Below, piece after piece: positions 14,727 to 26,838 of a stretch of 64,000 bases of DNA. The stretch is taken from contig JAHFRU010000003.1 of the NCBI GenBank assembly GCA_023266115.1, positions 1 through 64,000 of the forward strand, in the 5' to 3' direction. The DNA comes from Gammaproteobacteria bacterium (GTDB lineage Bacteria > Pseudomonadota > Gammaproteobacteria > VBWC01). The notes below the pieces were generated by a model. That model was not told the origin of the DNA. It did not search any database and saw only the letters and a program-made list of their open reading frames with translations. The translations under genes and the position numbers were made by a program. Within the stretch, counting starts at the first letter, position 1. Every line of letters begins with the position of its first letter.

Positions 14727-17240
14727 TCAGCGTTCAGGAACCGCGGTTGCATCCGGCAGATGTACCTTGACCGGGGACACGTGCCAGATATCTTCGGCGT
14801 ATTCGCGTATCGTGCGGTCGCTGGAAAACTTGCCCATGTGCGCAACGTTTATGATGGCCTTGCGCGTCCACTCTTCCTGGTTGCCATATAACGCTGCCAC
14901 ATCATTATGGCAGTTGATATACGACTCATAATCCGCGAGCAGCATGTGCGCGTCGCCGTGGTGCAGCAGCGCATTTACGACAGGCTCATAAAGCCGGGGC
15001 TGCTCGCGGTTAAAGAATCCTGAGCCAATCATATCGATCGCAAGCCTCAGCGCGTTGTCCCGATCATAATAGGTCCGCGGATCGTAACCGCCGGCACGTA
15101 ACTGCGCTATCCCATCGGTCGTGTGGCCGAATATGAAGATATTCTCGTGTCCGACTTCTTCGCGAATTTCGATGTTGGCACCATCCAGTGTGCCAATGGT
15201 CAGCGCCCCATTCAGCGCAAACTTCATGTTGCTGGTCCCGGACGCCTCCATGCCCGCCATCGATATTTGTTGCGACAGGTCGCAGGCCGGAATAATGTCC
15301 TCCGCCAGTGACACGTTGTAGTTCGGAATAAACGCTACCTTGAGTATGTCCGATACCGCAGGATCGTGGTTCACGACGCCGGCAACGTCATTGATCAGCT
15401 TGATAATGAGCTTTGCCATGGTGTAGCCGGGAGCCGCCTTGCCGGCGAATATCACCGTACGAGGTGTCGTGTCGCCGCCAGAATTGGCGCGAATCCGGTT
15501 GTATAGCGTAATTACGTGCAGCAGGTTCAGCAGCTGGCGCTTATATTCGTGAATCCGTTTGACGTGTATATCAAATATTGAACTGCTATCAACGCTGATG
15601 CCAAGCTGCGACTTAATCAATGCTGCGAGGCGCTCCTTGTTGGCACGTTTTACTGCGCGAAACTCTTCGCGGAACCTGGCGTCGTTGGCGAGTGGGACCA
15701 GTTTGTTTAATTCGTCCAGGTTCTTGAGCCAGGCGTCACCGATGTGTCGGCGGATCAAGGTGGACAACTGAGGATTGGCCTGATTCAGCCAGCGTCTCGG
15801 CGTGACTCCGTTGGTCTTGTTGACGAATTTTTCCGGCTGCAGCCGGTAGAAATCCGCAAATATGGTTTTTTTCATCAGATGGGTGTGGAGTTCGGCAACG
15901 CCATTCACACGATGACTGCCAATGATCGCAAGATACGCCATGCGCACACGACGCCCGCCCTCTTCGTCGATGATAGACAGGCGGCGCAGCAGATCGGTAT
16001 CGCCAGGGTGGCGGTGACCGACCTCGGTCAGGAAGCGCTGGTTAATCTCGAAGATAATCTCCAGATGCCTCGGCAGCAGTTTTGAAAATGTCGCCACTGG
16101 CCAGGTTTCGAGCGCCTCCGGCATCAACGTATGGTTGGTATAGGAAAACGTTCGGGTTGTGACCGACCACGCCTCGTCCCAAGGCGTACGGTGTACATCG
16201 ACCAGTAGCCGCATCATTTCCGGTATGGCAATAGACGGATGAGTATCATTGAGCTGAATCGCGATCTGGTCCGGCAGCTCGTCGAAAAACTCATGATGTT
16301 TTTTGTACCGGAAAATAATGTCCTGTAACGACGCGCTGACAAACAGGTACTCCTGCTTCAAACGCAACTCCTTACCCATATATGTGGTGTCGTCCGGGTA
16401 CAGCACCTTGGAGATTGTTTCCGATCCGCTCTTGTGTTCGACAGCCTTGATGTAATTGCCGCGGTTGAAGTCGCGCAGTTCGAAATCGCGCGACGATTTG
16501 GCGGCCCACAACCGCATGTTGTTGACCGTATGCGTGCCATAACCCGGAATCGGCGTGTCGTAGGCCATCGCCATGATATCGTCCGTATCGACCCAATGAT
16601 GACGGACCTTGCCGCTCTCATCGGGATACTGCACGGTGTGGCCGTAGAATTTTATCGGGTACAGCACCTCCGGCCGTGGAAACTCCCATGGGTTGCCGTA
16701 GCGTAACCAGTTATCCGGATGCTCCACCTGGTAACCGTTTTCGATGTACTGATAAAACATCCCGTACTCGTAGCGTATGCCGTAGCCATAGCCCGGTATG
16801 CCAAGCGTCGCCATCGAATCGAGGAAACACGCCGCCAGTCTGCCAAGACCACCGTTGCCCAGCGCCGCCTCCGGTTCCATATCGTCGATCTGTTCGAGAG
16901 TGACGCCAATACTTTCGATCGCGTGCTTGAATACATCAAGGATGCCCATGTTAAGCAGACTGTTGATCAACGTTCTGCCCATCAGGAATTCCAGCGAAAA
17001 GTAATAGACGCGCTTGGTTTCTACACGGTAGTAGGTGCGCATCGTCTCCATCCAGCGATCAACGAGGCGGTCGCGAATCACATAGGCCGCTACGTGATAC
17101 CAGTCGCGCGCTGTGACCGTATTCAGGTCCTTGCCGATGAAATAGTGAAGACGTGACGCGAGCGAGCGTTTAATAGACTCCTCGTCCAGCCCCAGCGGTT
17201 TGTTCCCCAGCGTACCGGCATCCTTGTCTTTGGCCGCCAT
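14727..17240 (-). CDS. glgP: Glycogen/starch/alpha-glucan phosphorylase
   Basis: The 837-residue enzyme releases glucose-1-phosphate from alpha-1,4-glucans using PLP. It has the GT35 family layout: LNTVTARDWYHVAAYVIRDRL and RVYYFSLEFLMGRTL at the N-terminus, ALGNGGLGRLAACFLDSMATL, the FNRGNYIKAVEHK segment, NDTHPSIAIPEMMRLL, TNGVTPRRW, and the PLP-lysine region EASGTSNMKFALNGALTIGTLDGANIEI. Length is normal for bacterial GlgP. No other glycogen gene (glgA, glgB, glgC) is in the window. It is convergent with rho and divergent from rpmE. It is relevant to the glycogen-binding ParA fusion at 1846. Confidence 0.98.
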   Translation of the reverse strand: MAAKDKDAGTLGNKPLGLDEESIKRSLASRLHYFIGKDLNTVTARDWYHVAAYVIRDRLVDRWMETMRTYYRVETKRVYYFSLEFLMGRTLINSLLNMGILDVFKHAIESIGVTLEQIDDMEPEAALGNGGLGRLAACFLDSMATLGIPGYGYGIRYEYGMFYQYIENGYQVEHPDNWLRYGNPWEFPRPEVLYPIKFYGHTVQYPDESGKVRHHWVDTDDIMAMAYDTPIPGYGTHTVNNMRLWAAKSSRDFELRDFNRGNYIKAVEHKSGSETISKVLYPDDTTYMGKELRLKQEYLFVSASLQDIIFRYKKHHEFFDELPDQIAIQLNDTHPSIAIPEMMRLLVDVHRTPWDEAWSVTTRTFSYTNHTLMPEALETWPVATFSKLLPRHLEIIFEINQRFLTEVGHRHPGDTDLLRRLSIIDEEGGRRVRMAYLAIIGSHRVNGVAELHTHLMKKTIFADFYRLQPEKFVNKTNGVTPRRWLNQANPQLSTLIRRHIGDAWLKNLDELNKLVPLANDARFREEFRAVKRANKERLAALIKSQLGISVDSSSIFDIHVKRIHEYKRQLLNLLHVITLYNRIRANSGGDTTPRTVIFAGKAAPGYTMAKLIIKLINDVAGVVNHDPAVSDILKVAFIPNYNVSLAEDIIPACDLSQQISMAGMEASGTSNMKFALNGALTIGTLDGANIEIREEVGHENIFIFGHTTDGIAQLRAGGYDPRTYYDRDNALRLAIDMIGSGFFNREQPRLYEPVVNALLHHGDAHMLLADYESYINCHNDVAALYGNQEEWTRKAIINVAHMGKFSSDRTIREYAEDIWHVSPVKVHLPDATAVPER

Positions 17241-17348
17241 AATCTGCTCTCCCGGCTAAAACGCCGATCACGTCAGGCGTCTTTAGTATTTGATTTCTAA
17301 AGCGTCATTTGCGTCCAGCGACGGGCGGCCCCAAGCTCCGCCACGTTG

Positions 17349-17376
17349 TTGACAGATGGAGTACCATGCAAACAAT
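17349..17376 (+). promoter_or_regulatory. Candidate rpmE promoter
   Basis: A perfect TTGACA at 17349-17354 is followed after 17 bases by a poor -10 (ACAATA). It lies about 106 bases before the rpmE ATG in the 241-base gap between rpmE and the divergent glgP. Only the -35 is convincing. Confidence 0.35.
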
Positions 17377-17481
17377 ACACCAAGCTTGCTGTTTTGACGC
17401 CGGTTTCCTAAAATGGCGCCCCTTCCGGCCAATTCCGGAAAATCAGGCAGGAATATCATCTACGTTATTTGAGGCTTTACC

Positions 17482-17688
17482 ATGAAACCCGACATTCAGC
17501 CGACCTACGAGGAAGTGAAGGTCTCCTGCAGTTGTGGCAACACGTTTACGACGCGTTCGACGACCTGCAAGGATCTCCAGGTAGAAATATGCTCGGTCTG
17601 CCATCCGTTTTACACTGGCAAGCAGAAAATTGTCGACACCGCTGGCCGGGTCGATCGTTTCCGTCAGAGATATGGGTTGAGTAAATAA
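17482..17688 (+). CDS. rpmE: 50S ribosomal protein L31, zinc-containing form
   Basis: The 68-residue protein is L31 of the Cys-containing type: [22 protein letters not shown] carries Cys16 and Cys18, and [15 protein letters not shown] carries Cys37 and Cys40. Together these form the zinc knuckle that the paralogue YkgM-type L31 lacks. The C-terminal [13 protein letters not shown] is also conserved. L31 links the subunits through the central protuberance. A strong hairpin terminator starts 33 bases after the stop. rpmE followed by a nuclease and malic enzyme is the order in Pseudomonas aeruginosa. Confidence 0.97.
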   Translation: MKPDIQPTYEEVKVSCSCGNTFTTRSTTCKDLQVEICSVCHPFYTGKQKIVDTAGRVDRFRQRYGLSK

Positions 17689-17695
17689 TCGGGCA

Positions 17696-18535
17696 ATGAG
17701 CCCGGTTGTACGCCACGTCGGGGCGCCCGATACGGGCGCCCTTTTTGTTTCCCGTGTCCCGGTAAGGCATTTTGCGTTGTCAGTAGTGCTGACTGTTGTC
17801 TGGTCAGCGGCTGCTTTCGCGTACTCGTGTCCGCCAGATCGTATCGATGAAACGGTGCGGGTTGCCTACGTTCATGATGGCGATACCGTGGCCTTGGCCG
17901 ATGGACGAAAACTGCGGATTGTCGGTATAAACACACCGGAGCTGGGTTTCAAGGGCGCGTCTCCTGAGGCATTTGCGACAGAGGCCCGCGACGCATTGCG
18001 AGCGCAGCTGGCGTCCCGCCGCGAAATCGGTTTACGCTTCGACCAGCAGCAAAAAGACCGCTATGGACGCGTGTTGGCCCATGTATTTCTGGAAAATGGC
18101 GTGAGCCTGACGGCGCAGCTGCTCGAGCAGGGTTACGGGTCTGCGCTCGCGGTACCGCCGAACCTGTGGAATGCAGACTGCTACCGGGCGGCGGAACGGG
18201 AAGCGCGTACACGGCGGCGCGGCATCTGGGTGCTGCCGGCCTATCAACACACTGACGCCGCCGTGGTGGATCTTGACGCTTCCGGTTACAAGATCCTGCA
18301 AGGTCGCGTTAGCCGGTGGGTCGCCAGGGGCGGCGCCACCGCTCTGTATCTCGACGGAAACGTCGTTTTGCGTGTCCACGACGCGGACGCCGGGTACTTT
18401 GAGCCTGGATTTTTTCAAAGAGGTCCCGGTTACTGGCAAGGCCGAGAAATAGAGTTCCGTGGCTGGTTGCACCGTTACAAGGACCACCTGTATATGCGAA
18501 TTCGCCATCCCGCCGCGTTGACGATCCTTGAATGA
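17696..18535 (+). CDS. Exported staphylococcal-nuclease-like (SNase/TNase) protein
   Basis: A signal-peptide-like segment (HFALSVVLTVVWSAAAFA) is followed by a complete SNase OB-fold domain: VRVAYVHDGDTVALADGRKLRIVGINTPELG supplies the catalytic Asp, Arg and Glu, and QQKDRYGRVLAHVFLENG supplies the second catalytic Arg. It is therefore a calcium-dependent, secreted or periplasmic nuclease candidate. A further 90 residues at the C-terminus (ILQGRVSRWVARGGATALYLDG and onward) form an extra beta domain. The first ATG at 17696 puts the rpmE terminator inside the gene. A TTG at 17777 with TAAGG upstream is an alternative start, giving a signal peptide with no charged n-region. The homologous position in P. 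aeruginosa also holds a nuclease gene. Confidence 0.85.
   Translation: MSPVVRHVGAPDTGALFVSRVPVRHFALSVVLTVVWSAAAFAYSCPPDRIDETVRVAYVHDGDTVALADGRKLRIVGINTPELGFKGASPEAFATEARDALRAQLASRREIGLRFDQQQKDRYGRVLAHVFLENGVSLTAQLLEQGYGSALAVPPNLWNADCYRAAEREARTRRRGIWVLPAYQHTDAAVVDLDASGYKILQGRVSRWVARGGATALYLDGNVVLRVHDADAGYFEPGFFQRGPGYWQGREIEFRGWLHRYKDHLYMRIRHPAALTILE
17721..17746 (+). terminator. Intrinsic terminator of rpmE
   Basis: GGGCGCCC (17721-17728) pairs with GGGCGCCC (17734-17741) around the loop GATAC and is followed by five T. It lies inside the upstream part of the next open frame, which bears on where that gene starts. Confidence 0.88.
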
Positions 18536-18819
18536 GTCGTCCTCGCAAGCGACCGGAAGACAGTTAGCCAGCCTTGTTATTCCAGTTGTTGCGGTGCCGG
18601 TGGTTATGCCGTGGTATGCCGAACCGTTCTGGACTCACTGCGCGCAGGGGAATAACTACGGCCGCCAAACCATTTTTTTTCCCAGCGGGTGACCAGGAAC
18701 ACAGGGCATTGATCAAGATCGTAGCGTAAAATAGTCTGGCATCAGTACAGCTAGGGGTTATACAACGTTTCCGTGCAAACCATAGTTCCTGCGCCAACTG
18801 CTTTCTGGAATTACGAAAA

Positions 18820-20112
18820 ATGAGCGATGAATTGAAACGGGCCGCTCTGGAATATCATGCTTTTCCGCGGCCTGGCAAGATTGGTATTGCGATCACGAAA
18901 CCGTGTGCTACCCAGTATGATCTGGGGCTGGCGTATACCCCTGGCGTTGCTGCGCCGGTGCGCGAGATTGCGAAAGACCCGGAGGCGGCGTATCGCTACA
19001 CAGCAAAGGGCAACCTGGTTGCGGTGATCACGGATGGCAGCGCGGTTCTGGGGCTCGGGGCCGCCGGCGCGCTCGCCAGCAAGCCGGTGATGGAGGGCAA
19101 GGCGATTCTGTTCAAAAAGTTCGCCGACATAGATGTGTTCGATATCGAGGTTAACGCAGAATCCCCGCAGGCGTTTATTGATACTGTGGTAAGGATATCG
19201 CCGACTTTTGGCGGCATTAATCTCGAGGATATCGCGGCGCCGCATTGTTTTGAAATCGAGCGCGCGCTAATTGAGCGTCTGGACATCCCGGTATTTCACG
19301 ATGACCAGCACGGCACGGCAATTATCATCGGCGCCGCGTTGCTGAATGCGCTCGATCTGCAGGAAAAGAACCTCGCTGAGGTGCGTATAGTCTGTCTCGG
19401 TGCCGGCGCGGCCGGGCTTGCGTCGATGAACCTGTTGATTTCCCTTGGTGCGAAGCCCGAAAACATTTTTGTGGTTGACCGCAAGGGTGTTATTCACAGC
19501 GGCCGTCTGGATATCAATACCTACAAGCAGCGCTTCGCAACGGAAACGGATCGACACACGTTGGCCGCAGCAGTCGAGGGAGCGGATGTTTTCGTTGGCC
19601 TGTCCGGCCCTGATTTGCTGACACGGGAGATGCTGGCATCAATGGCGCCCAGACCGATAGTGTTCGCGCTATCCAACCCGGATCCGGAAATCCAGCCGTC
19701 CATAGCTTACGCGGTGCGCAAGGATTTGATCATGGCGACGGGCCGCAGCGACTATCCAAACCAGGTAAATAACGTGCTTGGGTTCCCGTTCATTTTTCGT
19801 GGCGCACTGGATGTGCGTGCCAAAACGATCAATGAGGAAATGCAGATCGCCGCCGTTCGAGCCTTGATTAAGCTGGCGCACGAACCCGTACCCGTCGACG
19901 TGCTGCGCGCCTACCGGCTTGATTCCTTGTCTTACGGGCCAGACTATATCATCCCTAAACCAGTGGACCGTCGCCTGATCCGCTATATTGCCCCTGCGGT
20001 CGCCCGCGCCGCGGTCGATTCCGGTGTTGCGCGGCTTGGTTATCCCGAGAATTACGGGGAGCGCCTAAACGCCGGAAATCACGCGCAGCTGCTTAAGGAA
20101 GCTGTAGTGTAG
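18820..20112 (+). CDS. Malic enzyme (oxaloacetate-decarboxylating), short form
   Basis: The 430-residue enzyme decarboxylates malate to pyruvate with NAD(P). Family motifs are clear: [44 protein letters not shown], the metal/substrate site [37 protein letters not shown], the nucleotide fold [16 protein letters not shown], and [10 protein letters not shown]. The C-terminal phosphotransacetylase-like domain of long MaeB is absent, so this is the short form. Dinucleotide preference cannot be settled by eye. It begins a run with malate dehydrogenase and citrate synthase (62- and 41-base gaps), which suggests co-expression of the malate/oxaloacetate node. Confidence 0.95.
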   Translation: MSDELKRAALEYHAFPRPGKIGIAITKPCATQYDLGLAYTPGVAAPVREIAKDPEAAYRYTAKGNLVAVITDGSAVLGLGAAGALASKPVMEGKAILFKKFADIDVFDIEVNAESPQAFIDTVVRISPTFGGINLEDIAAPHCFEIERALIERLDIPVFHDDQHGTAIIIGAALLNALDLQEKNLAEVRIVCLGAGAAGLASMNLLISLGAKPENIFVVDRKGVIHSGRLDINTYKQRFATETDRHTLAAAVEGADVFVGLSGPDLLTREMLASMAPRPIVFALSNPDPEIQPSIAYAVRKDLIMATGRSDYPNQVNNVLGFPFIFRGALDVRAKTINEEMQIAAVRALIKLAHEPVPVDVLRAYRLDSLSYGPDYIIPKPVDRRLIRYIAPAVARAAVDSGVARLGYPENYGERLNAGNHAQLLKEAVV

Positions 20113-20174
20113 CCCGATACACTGGTTTGCCGCGGAAGCGGATATACAGTGAGACGACGGACAAGGGAGTGACG

Positions 20175-21098
20175 ATGAGGAAAATCACGGTTGTCGGGGC
20201 GGGGCGCGTCGGCGAGTCGACCGCCCAGATTCTGGCGAAGGAAGAGTTTTGCCGCGAGATTATGTTGATCGATGTCCGGGAGGGTGCTGCTCAAGGTACA
20301 GCGCTGGACGTTCAGGAATGTGCCCCATTATTTCGTTTTGACACGATAGTTCGAGGCAGTGACGATTCTGCCGCAATGCGCGATTCTGACCTGATTATTG
20401 TCACCGCCGGTTTGCCGCGCAAACCCGGAATGTCACGATCGGATGTGTTGGACGCCAATGTCGCGGTTATCGATGGCATCGTAGACGATGCATTGAAATA
20501 TGCTCCGGATGCGATGCTGTTGCTCGTCACCAACCCGGTTGACGTACTGACCTACCATGCGTGGAAGCGTTCCGGCTGGCCGCGCCATCGCGTGTTCGGC
20601 CAGGCCGGCGTGCTCGATGCTGCCCGTATGGCCGCTTTCGTCGCGATGGAGACAGGCTTCTCCGCCAAGGATATTACCGCGATGGTACTTGGTGGCCATG
20701 GCGATCTGATGGTGCCGATGACCCGCTACACGTGCGTCAACGGCATTCCCATTGCGAATTTCCTCGGCAAGGAGGCTATTCAACGAATTGTCGAGCGTAC
20801 GCGCCAGGGCGGAGCCGAAATCCTTGCGCTGAAAAAAAACAGCAGCGCCTATGACGCACCGGCGGCGGCTGTCGCCGCAATGGTGGATGCGATCCGCAGT
20901 GATCGTAAACGCATTTTGCCGTGCGTATCGATTCTTGATGGCGAGTATGGTGAAAAGAATGTCGCGATGGGGGTGCCGGCAGTACTGGGTGCCGGCGGGC
21001 TGGAAAAAGTGGTCGACCTGACGCTGAATGATGAAGAACAAGCGTGGTTTCGTCAGTCGGTCGCGCAGATCCGCGCCGATATCAGCAAGCTGGTATGA
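20175..21098 (+). CDS. mdh: Malate dehydrogenase (LDH-like type)
   Basis: The 307-residue NAD-dependent enzyme oxidises malate to oxaloacetate. It has the Rossmann motif VVGAGRVGESTAQ, the MDH-specific substrate loop TAGLPRKPGMSR (Arg pair that selects dicarboxylate), VTNPVDVLTYHAWKRSG, and the catalytic His in VLGGHGDLMVPMTRY. It belongs to the tetrameric LDH-like group rather than the E. coli dimeric type. The ATG at 20175 has GGGAG six bases before it; the frame runs upstream but without homology. It lies between malic enzyme and citrate synthase. Confidence 0.96.
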   Translation: MRKITVVGAGRVGESTAQILAKEEFCREIMLIDVREGAAQGTALDVQECAPLFRFDTIVRGSDDSAAMRDSDLIIVTAGLPRKPGMSRSDVLDANVAVIDGIVDDALKYAPDAMLLLVTNPVDVLTYHAWKRSGWPRHRVFGQAGVLDAARMAAFVAMETGFSAKDITAMVLGGHGDLMVPMTRYTCVNGIPIANFLGKEAIQRIVERTRQGGAEILALKKNSSAYDAPAAAVAAMVDAIRSDRKRILPCVSILDGEYGEKNVAMGVPAVLGAGGLEKVVDLTLNDEEQAWFRQSVAQIRADISKLV

Positions 21099-21139
21099 CT
21101 GCATGATGACTACAACGGACTGACAAACAGAGGTGTGAG

Positions 21140-22438
21140 ATGGCGAAGGAAACCGTCACCATCATTGACAACGTGACCGGCAAAAGCATCGAGCTGCCGC
21201 TACGCACGGGGACCATTGGCCCACCGGCGATCGACATCACGACCCTTTACAAAAAGCTGGGTTATTTCACGTATGACCCCGGCTTTATGGCCACCGCGAG
21301 CTGTCGCAGCAACATAACCTATATCGATGGCGACAAGGGTGTATTGTTGTATCGCGGCTATCCGATAGAACAACTGGCCGGAAAGAGCACGTTCCTAGAG
21401 GTAGCCTATCTGCTGCTGTATGGGGACTTGCCGACGAGGCCGCGGCTCGACGAATTTACCAAAGTCATCAGTCGGCACACGATGATTAATGAAAGTTTGA
21501 AAAATTTCTATAGCGGCTTCTATCATGACGCGCACCCAATGGCGAGCATGGTGGGTGTCGTCGGTTCGCTGTCAGCGTTCTATCACGATTCGACGGACAT
21601 ACATGATCCTAAACACCGCGATATCGCCGCACACCGCATGATTGCCAAGATGCCGACGATCGCGGGGGCAAGTTATAAGCACTCCATCGGCGAGCCGTTT
21701 GTTTATCCGAAGAACAGTCTCAGTTATTGCGCCAATCTGTTGCATATGATGTTTTCGGTGCCCAGCGAGGAATACCAAATCGATGCCGTCGCAGAACAGG
21801 CACTTGATCTGATATTTATTTTACATGTTGATCATGAGCAGAACGCCAGCACCTCAACGGTTCGACTGGCCGGGAGTTCCGGCGCGAATCCGTTTGCCTG
21901 CATATCGTCCGGCATTACGGCGCTTTGGGGTCCGGCCCACGGTGGCGCCAATGAAGCAGTATTGCTGATGCTCGAGGAGATTGGAGACGCCAAGGAAATT
22001 CCGAAATATATCGCCAAGGCGAAAGACAAGGACGACCCCTTCCGGCTGATGGGTTTCGGGCATCGCATTTACAAGAATTATGATCCCCGTGCGCGCATTA
22101 TCCGTGAGATGTGTCACCGGGTGTTGAAGCGGCTGGGCGATGAAAATGACCCATTCTTCGAGTTGGCGTTGAAGCTCGAAGAATTGGCGTTGCAGGATGA
22201 CTATTTCATCGAGCGCAAGCTATATCCCAATGTCGATTTTTATTCGGGCATCATCTATAAGGTGCTGGGTATCCCGACCAACATGTTTACGGTGATGTTT
22301 GCGATCGCCCGTACTGCTGGATGGGTTGCGCAGTGGACGGAAATGATCGCTGAGCCGGACCAGCGCATTGCCAGGCCGCGTCAGGTGTACGATGGCTCTC
22401 CGGAACGAGACTACGTGCCTATAGAACTGCGCAAATAG
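21140..22438 (+). CDS. gltA: Citrate synthase (type II, hexameric class)
   Basis: The 432-residue enzyme condenses acetyl-CoA and oxaloacetate. It contains the N-terminal beta domain typical of Gram-negative type II enzymes ([20 protein letters not shown]), the loop [21 protein letters not shown], active-site His in [38 protein letters not shown], and [15 protein letters not shown]. The type II class is usually inhibited allosterically by NADH. It follows mdh by 41 bases with a modest ribosome site and is the last gene before the convergent PBP1A gene. Confidence 0.97.
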   Translation: MAKETVTIIDNVTGKSIELPLRTGTIGPPAIDITTLYKKLGYFTYDPGFMATASCRSNITYIDGDKGVLLYRGYPIEQLAGKSTFLEVAYLLLYGDLPTRPRLDEFTKVISRHTMINESLKNFYSGFYHDAHPMASMVGVVGSLSAFYHDSTDIHDPKHRDIAAHRMIAKMPTIAGASYKHSIGEPFVYPKNSLSYCANLLHMMFSVPSEEYQIDAVAEQALDLIFILHVDHEQNASTSTVRLAGSSGANPFACISSGITALWGPAHGGANEAVLLMLEEIGDAKEIPKYIAKAKDKDDPFRLMGFGHRIYKNYDPRARIIREMCHRVLKRLGDENDPFFELALKLEELALQDDYFIERKLYPNVDFYSGIIYKVLGIPTNMFTVMFAIARTAGWVAQWTEMIAEPDQRIARPRQVYDGSPERDYVPIELRK

Positions 22439-22485
22439 CAGGCTACAAGCGGCGCGGGTTGGTTGTCAGGTTCCATATGGATGTT

Positions 22486-24912
22486 TCAAAAAAGCTGCTC
22501 GGGCATGCCGCTAAACCCGGTCGCGCCTGAATCCTTTGCCGCGGCCGGCCCTGTCTGAGACTTGGGAGCGTTGTCAGCCGGAAACGTCTCATAAATCGCT
22601 TTCTTGTTGTCGGTTCCAGCAAGCAGGCCGGTATCGGCGTCAATACGAACGGTAACCAGCCCCGGGGGCCGTTCGATCGTGCGCTCAGCGGAATCCTGCA
22701 GCGCCACCTTCATAAAACCGATCCACATCGGTAGCGCCGCGCGGCCACCGGTTTCAGTACTGCCAAGTGACCTCGCCTGATCGAATCCGACCCAGCAGAT
22801 AGTCACAATATCCGAGTTGAATCCGGCGAACCAAGCGTCATGCGCTTCATTGGTTGTGCCCGTCTTGCCGGCGAGATCATGACGATTAAGTTGCCGCGCC
22901 CGTCGGGCAGTACCTTCCTGAATAACGTCCCGCATCATGCTGGTCATCATGTAGGTATTCTGGGCGGTAATCACGCGCGGCGCTGGCCGTATCAGCGGCT
23001 TTGATTCGTCTGCCGGAACTTGCCCGATACTGGCGTCAACATTCGACACATTCTCATCACAGTCAGGGCAGACCTGTAACGGATTTGGCTGCATCACGGT
23101 ATTTCCGCTGATATCTTCCACGCGGTCGACAAAGTACGGACTGATCAGGTGTCCTCCGTTGGCGAAAGTCGCGTACGCCCTGCCCAGATCGAGCGGTGTT
23201 ATTGCAGCACTGCCCAGCGCCAGCGATAGATTGCGAGGCAACTCATCTATATTGAACGCGAACCGGGAAAGATAATCTACGGCATATGGAATCCCGATCG
23301 CGCGTAACAGGCGCACGGATACCAGATTTCTAGACTCGGTCAACGCGACACGTAAGCGCGTCGGGCCTAAGAATTTTCCGCTGTAGTTTTCCGGGCGCCA
23401 GAAGCTTTCCAGTGCCGAGTCTTCAAAAACGACAGGCGCGTCATTGATGAGTGATGCCGGCGTAAAGCCCTTTTCCAGCGCCGCGGAGTAAATAAACGGC
23501 TTCAGCGCAGAGCCAGCCTGGCGTTTTGCCTGAATCACGCGATTAAACTTGCTGCGCTGGAAATCGAAACCGCCAGTGAGCGCGACTATCGCACCGTTAT
23601 TCGGGTTGATGGACACCAAAGCGCCCTCAACCGTCGGTATCTGAGCGAGGCGCCACTGATTGTCGGATAACGCCACCAGGCGGACAATGTCGCCCTTGTG
23701 GAGAATATCGCCAGCGTTCTGTGGTGCCTTGCCTACGCGATCGTCGTCGATATACGGGCGAGCCCAGGAAAGTTGATCCCATCCTACCTCGACCGATCGC
23801 CCATCCCGTGTGTAGGCAACGATTGATCGTTCGTTAACCCGCGTGACAATGGCTGGTAACAGATTTCCTACCCGGAGATATCCGGCTAGGATGTTCTGCC
23901 ACGGTTGTTCATCGGTATCCTCGCCAAGCTCCGCGTGACCCTCGGGTCCACGATAGCCGTGGCGGGCGTCATACTCAATCAGGGCGCCACGTAACGTGTT
24001 GTTCGCGGCCCGTTGCAGGTTGGCGCTTACCGTCGTAAAGACGTTATAGCCATTAACATACGCGTCCTCGCCATAAATACTCACGAGCTGCGCGCGCACC
24101 ATTTCCGCGACATACGGTGCGTTGACTTCGATGTCGAGGCCATGATGTTTTGCAGCGACGGGTTCGCCACGCGCCATCTCGTAAACCTCGTTACTTATGT
24201 AGTTAAGTTCCCGCATACGTACCAGCACATAGTTTCGGCGAGAAACCGCCCGCACCGGATTTGCCAGCGGGTTATAGGATGACGGGGCTTTCGGCAAGCC
24301 GGCTATCATGGCCACTTGCGCAACACTGAGCCGATCGAGCGTCGTACCGTAATAAATCTGGGCGGCGGCGGCAACGCCGTAGGCACGTTTGCCCAAGTAT
24401 ATTTTGTTCAGGTAAAGCTCAAGAATCTCCTCTTTGGATAATTCCTGCTCAATCTTGAGTGCCAGGAAAATTTCGTTAAGCTTACGCAGGTAGGTTTTTT
24501 CGTTGCTCAGAAAAAAATTACGGGCCACCTGCATGGTAATCGTACTGCCGCCTTGGCGTTTTTCGCCGGTGCGCACAAGTTCGAACATAGCCCGCAGAAT
24601 ACCTTGATAATCCACGCCGGGGTGTTTAAAGAAACGGTCGTCCTCGGCCGCCAGCACGGCCTTGATCATTAACTCCGGAATTTCTCGATAAGATACGGGG
24701 GTGCGCTTCATCTCGCCGAATTCCGCGATGAGCTGGCCTTCCCGGCTGAACACGCGCAACGGTACCTGCAAACGTACATCCCGGAGACCCTCAGCCGAGG
24801 GTAACGAAGGTACTATGTACAGATATGCCGCGAGTGTCATGATTGCACCGACCGCAGAAAAAATTACCAGCGTATACAGGCCCGCGCGTGCGATTCTGAC
24901 TAAGGGGTTCAT
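22486..24912 (-). CDS. mrcA: Penicillin-binding protein 1A (class A PBP)
   Basis: The 808-residue bifunctional murein synthase has an N-terminal membrane anchor (residues 9-31) and a glycosyltransferase-51 domain with catalytic Glu in VLAAEDDRFFKHPGVDYQG and the motifs GGSTITMQVARNFFL and EILELYLNKIYLG. An OB-like insert follows, then a transpeptidase domain with the nucleophile motif SALK, SRN and AGKTGTTNEAHDAWFAGF. It builds and cross-links peptidoglycan in the periplasm during elongation. It is divergent from pilM, the arrangement found in many gammaproteobacteria (ponA-pilMNOPQ). Confidence 0.97.
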   Translation of the reverse strand: MNPLVRIARAGLYTLVIFSAVGAIMTLAAYLYIVPSLPSAEGLRDVRLQVPLRVFSREGQLIAEFGEMKRTPVSYREIPELMIKAVLAAEDDRFFKHPGVDYQGILRAMFELVRTGEKRQGGSTITMQVARNFFLSNEKTYLRKLNEIFLALKIEQELSKEEILELYLNKIYLGKRAYGVAAAAQIYYGTTLDRLSVAQVAMIAGLPKAPSSYNPLANPVRAVSRRNYVLVRMRELNYISNEVYEMARGEPVAAKHHGLDIEVNAPYVAEMVRAQLVSIYGEDAYVNGYNVFTTVSANLQRAANNTLRGALIEYDARHGYRGPEGHAELGEDTDEQPWQNILAGYLRVGNLLPAIVTRVNERSIVAYTRDGRSVEVGWDQLSWARPYIDDDRVGKAPQNAGDILHKGDIVRLVALSDNQWRLAQIPTVEGALVSINPNNGAIVALTGGFDFQRSKFNRVIQAKRQAGSALKPFIYSAALEKGFTPASLINDAPVVFEDSALESFWRPENYSGKFLGPTRLRVALTESRNLVSVRLLRAIGIPYAVDYLSRFAFNIDELPRNLSLALGSAAITPLDLGRAYATFANGGHLISPYFVDRVEDISGNTVMQPNPLQVCPDCDENVSNVDASIGQVPADESKPLIRPAPRVITAQNTYMMTSMMRDVIQEGTARRARQLNRHDLAGKTGTTNEAHDAWFAGFNSDIVTICWVGFDQARSLGSTETGGRAALPMWIGFMKVALQDSAERTIERPPGLVTVRIDADTGLLAGTDNKKAIYETFPADNAPKSQTGPAAAKDSGATGFSGMPEQLF

Positions 24913-25045
24913 TTCAGTCGGTAACTGTGATCGGGTTCAAAGGTTTGATTTCTAATGTTTAGTATAAAATTTCCGATAACGAGAAACGAATTCGCGGGTG
25001 GCAGAGAAAAATAACATCGGGAAACGCAAACTTATTGTGTTTTAA

Positions 25046-26832
<1,787 letters not shown>

Positions 26833-26838
26833 GCGACC

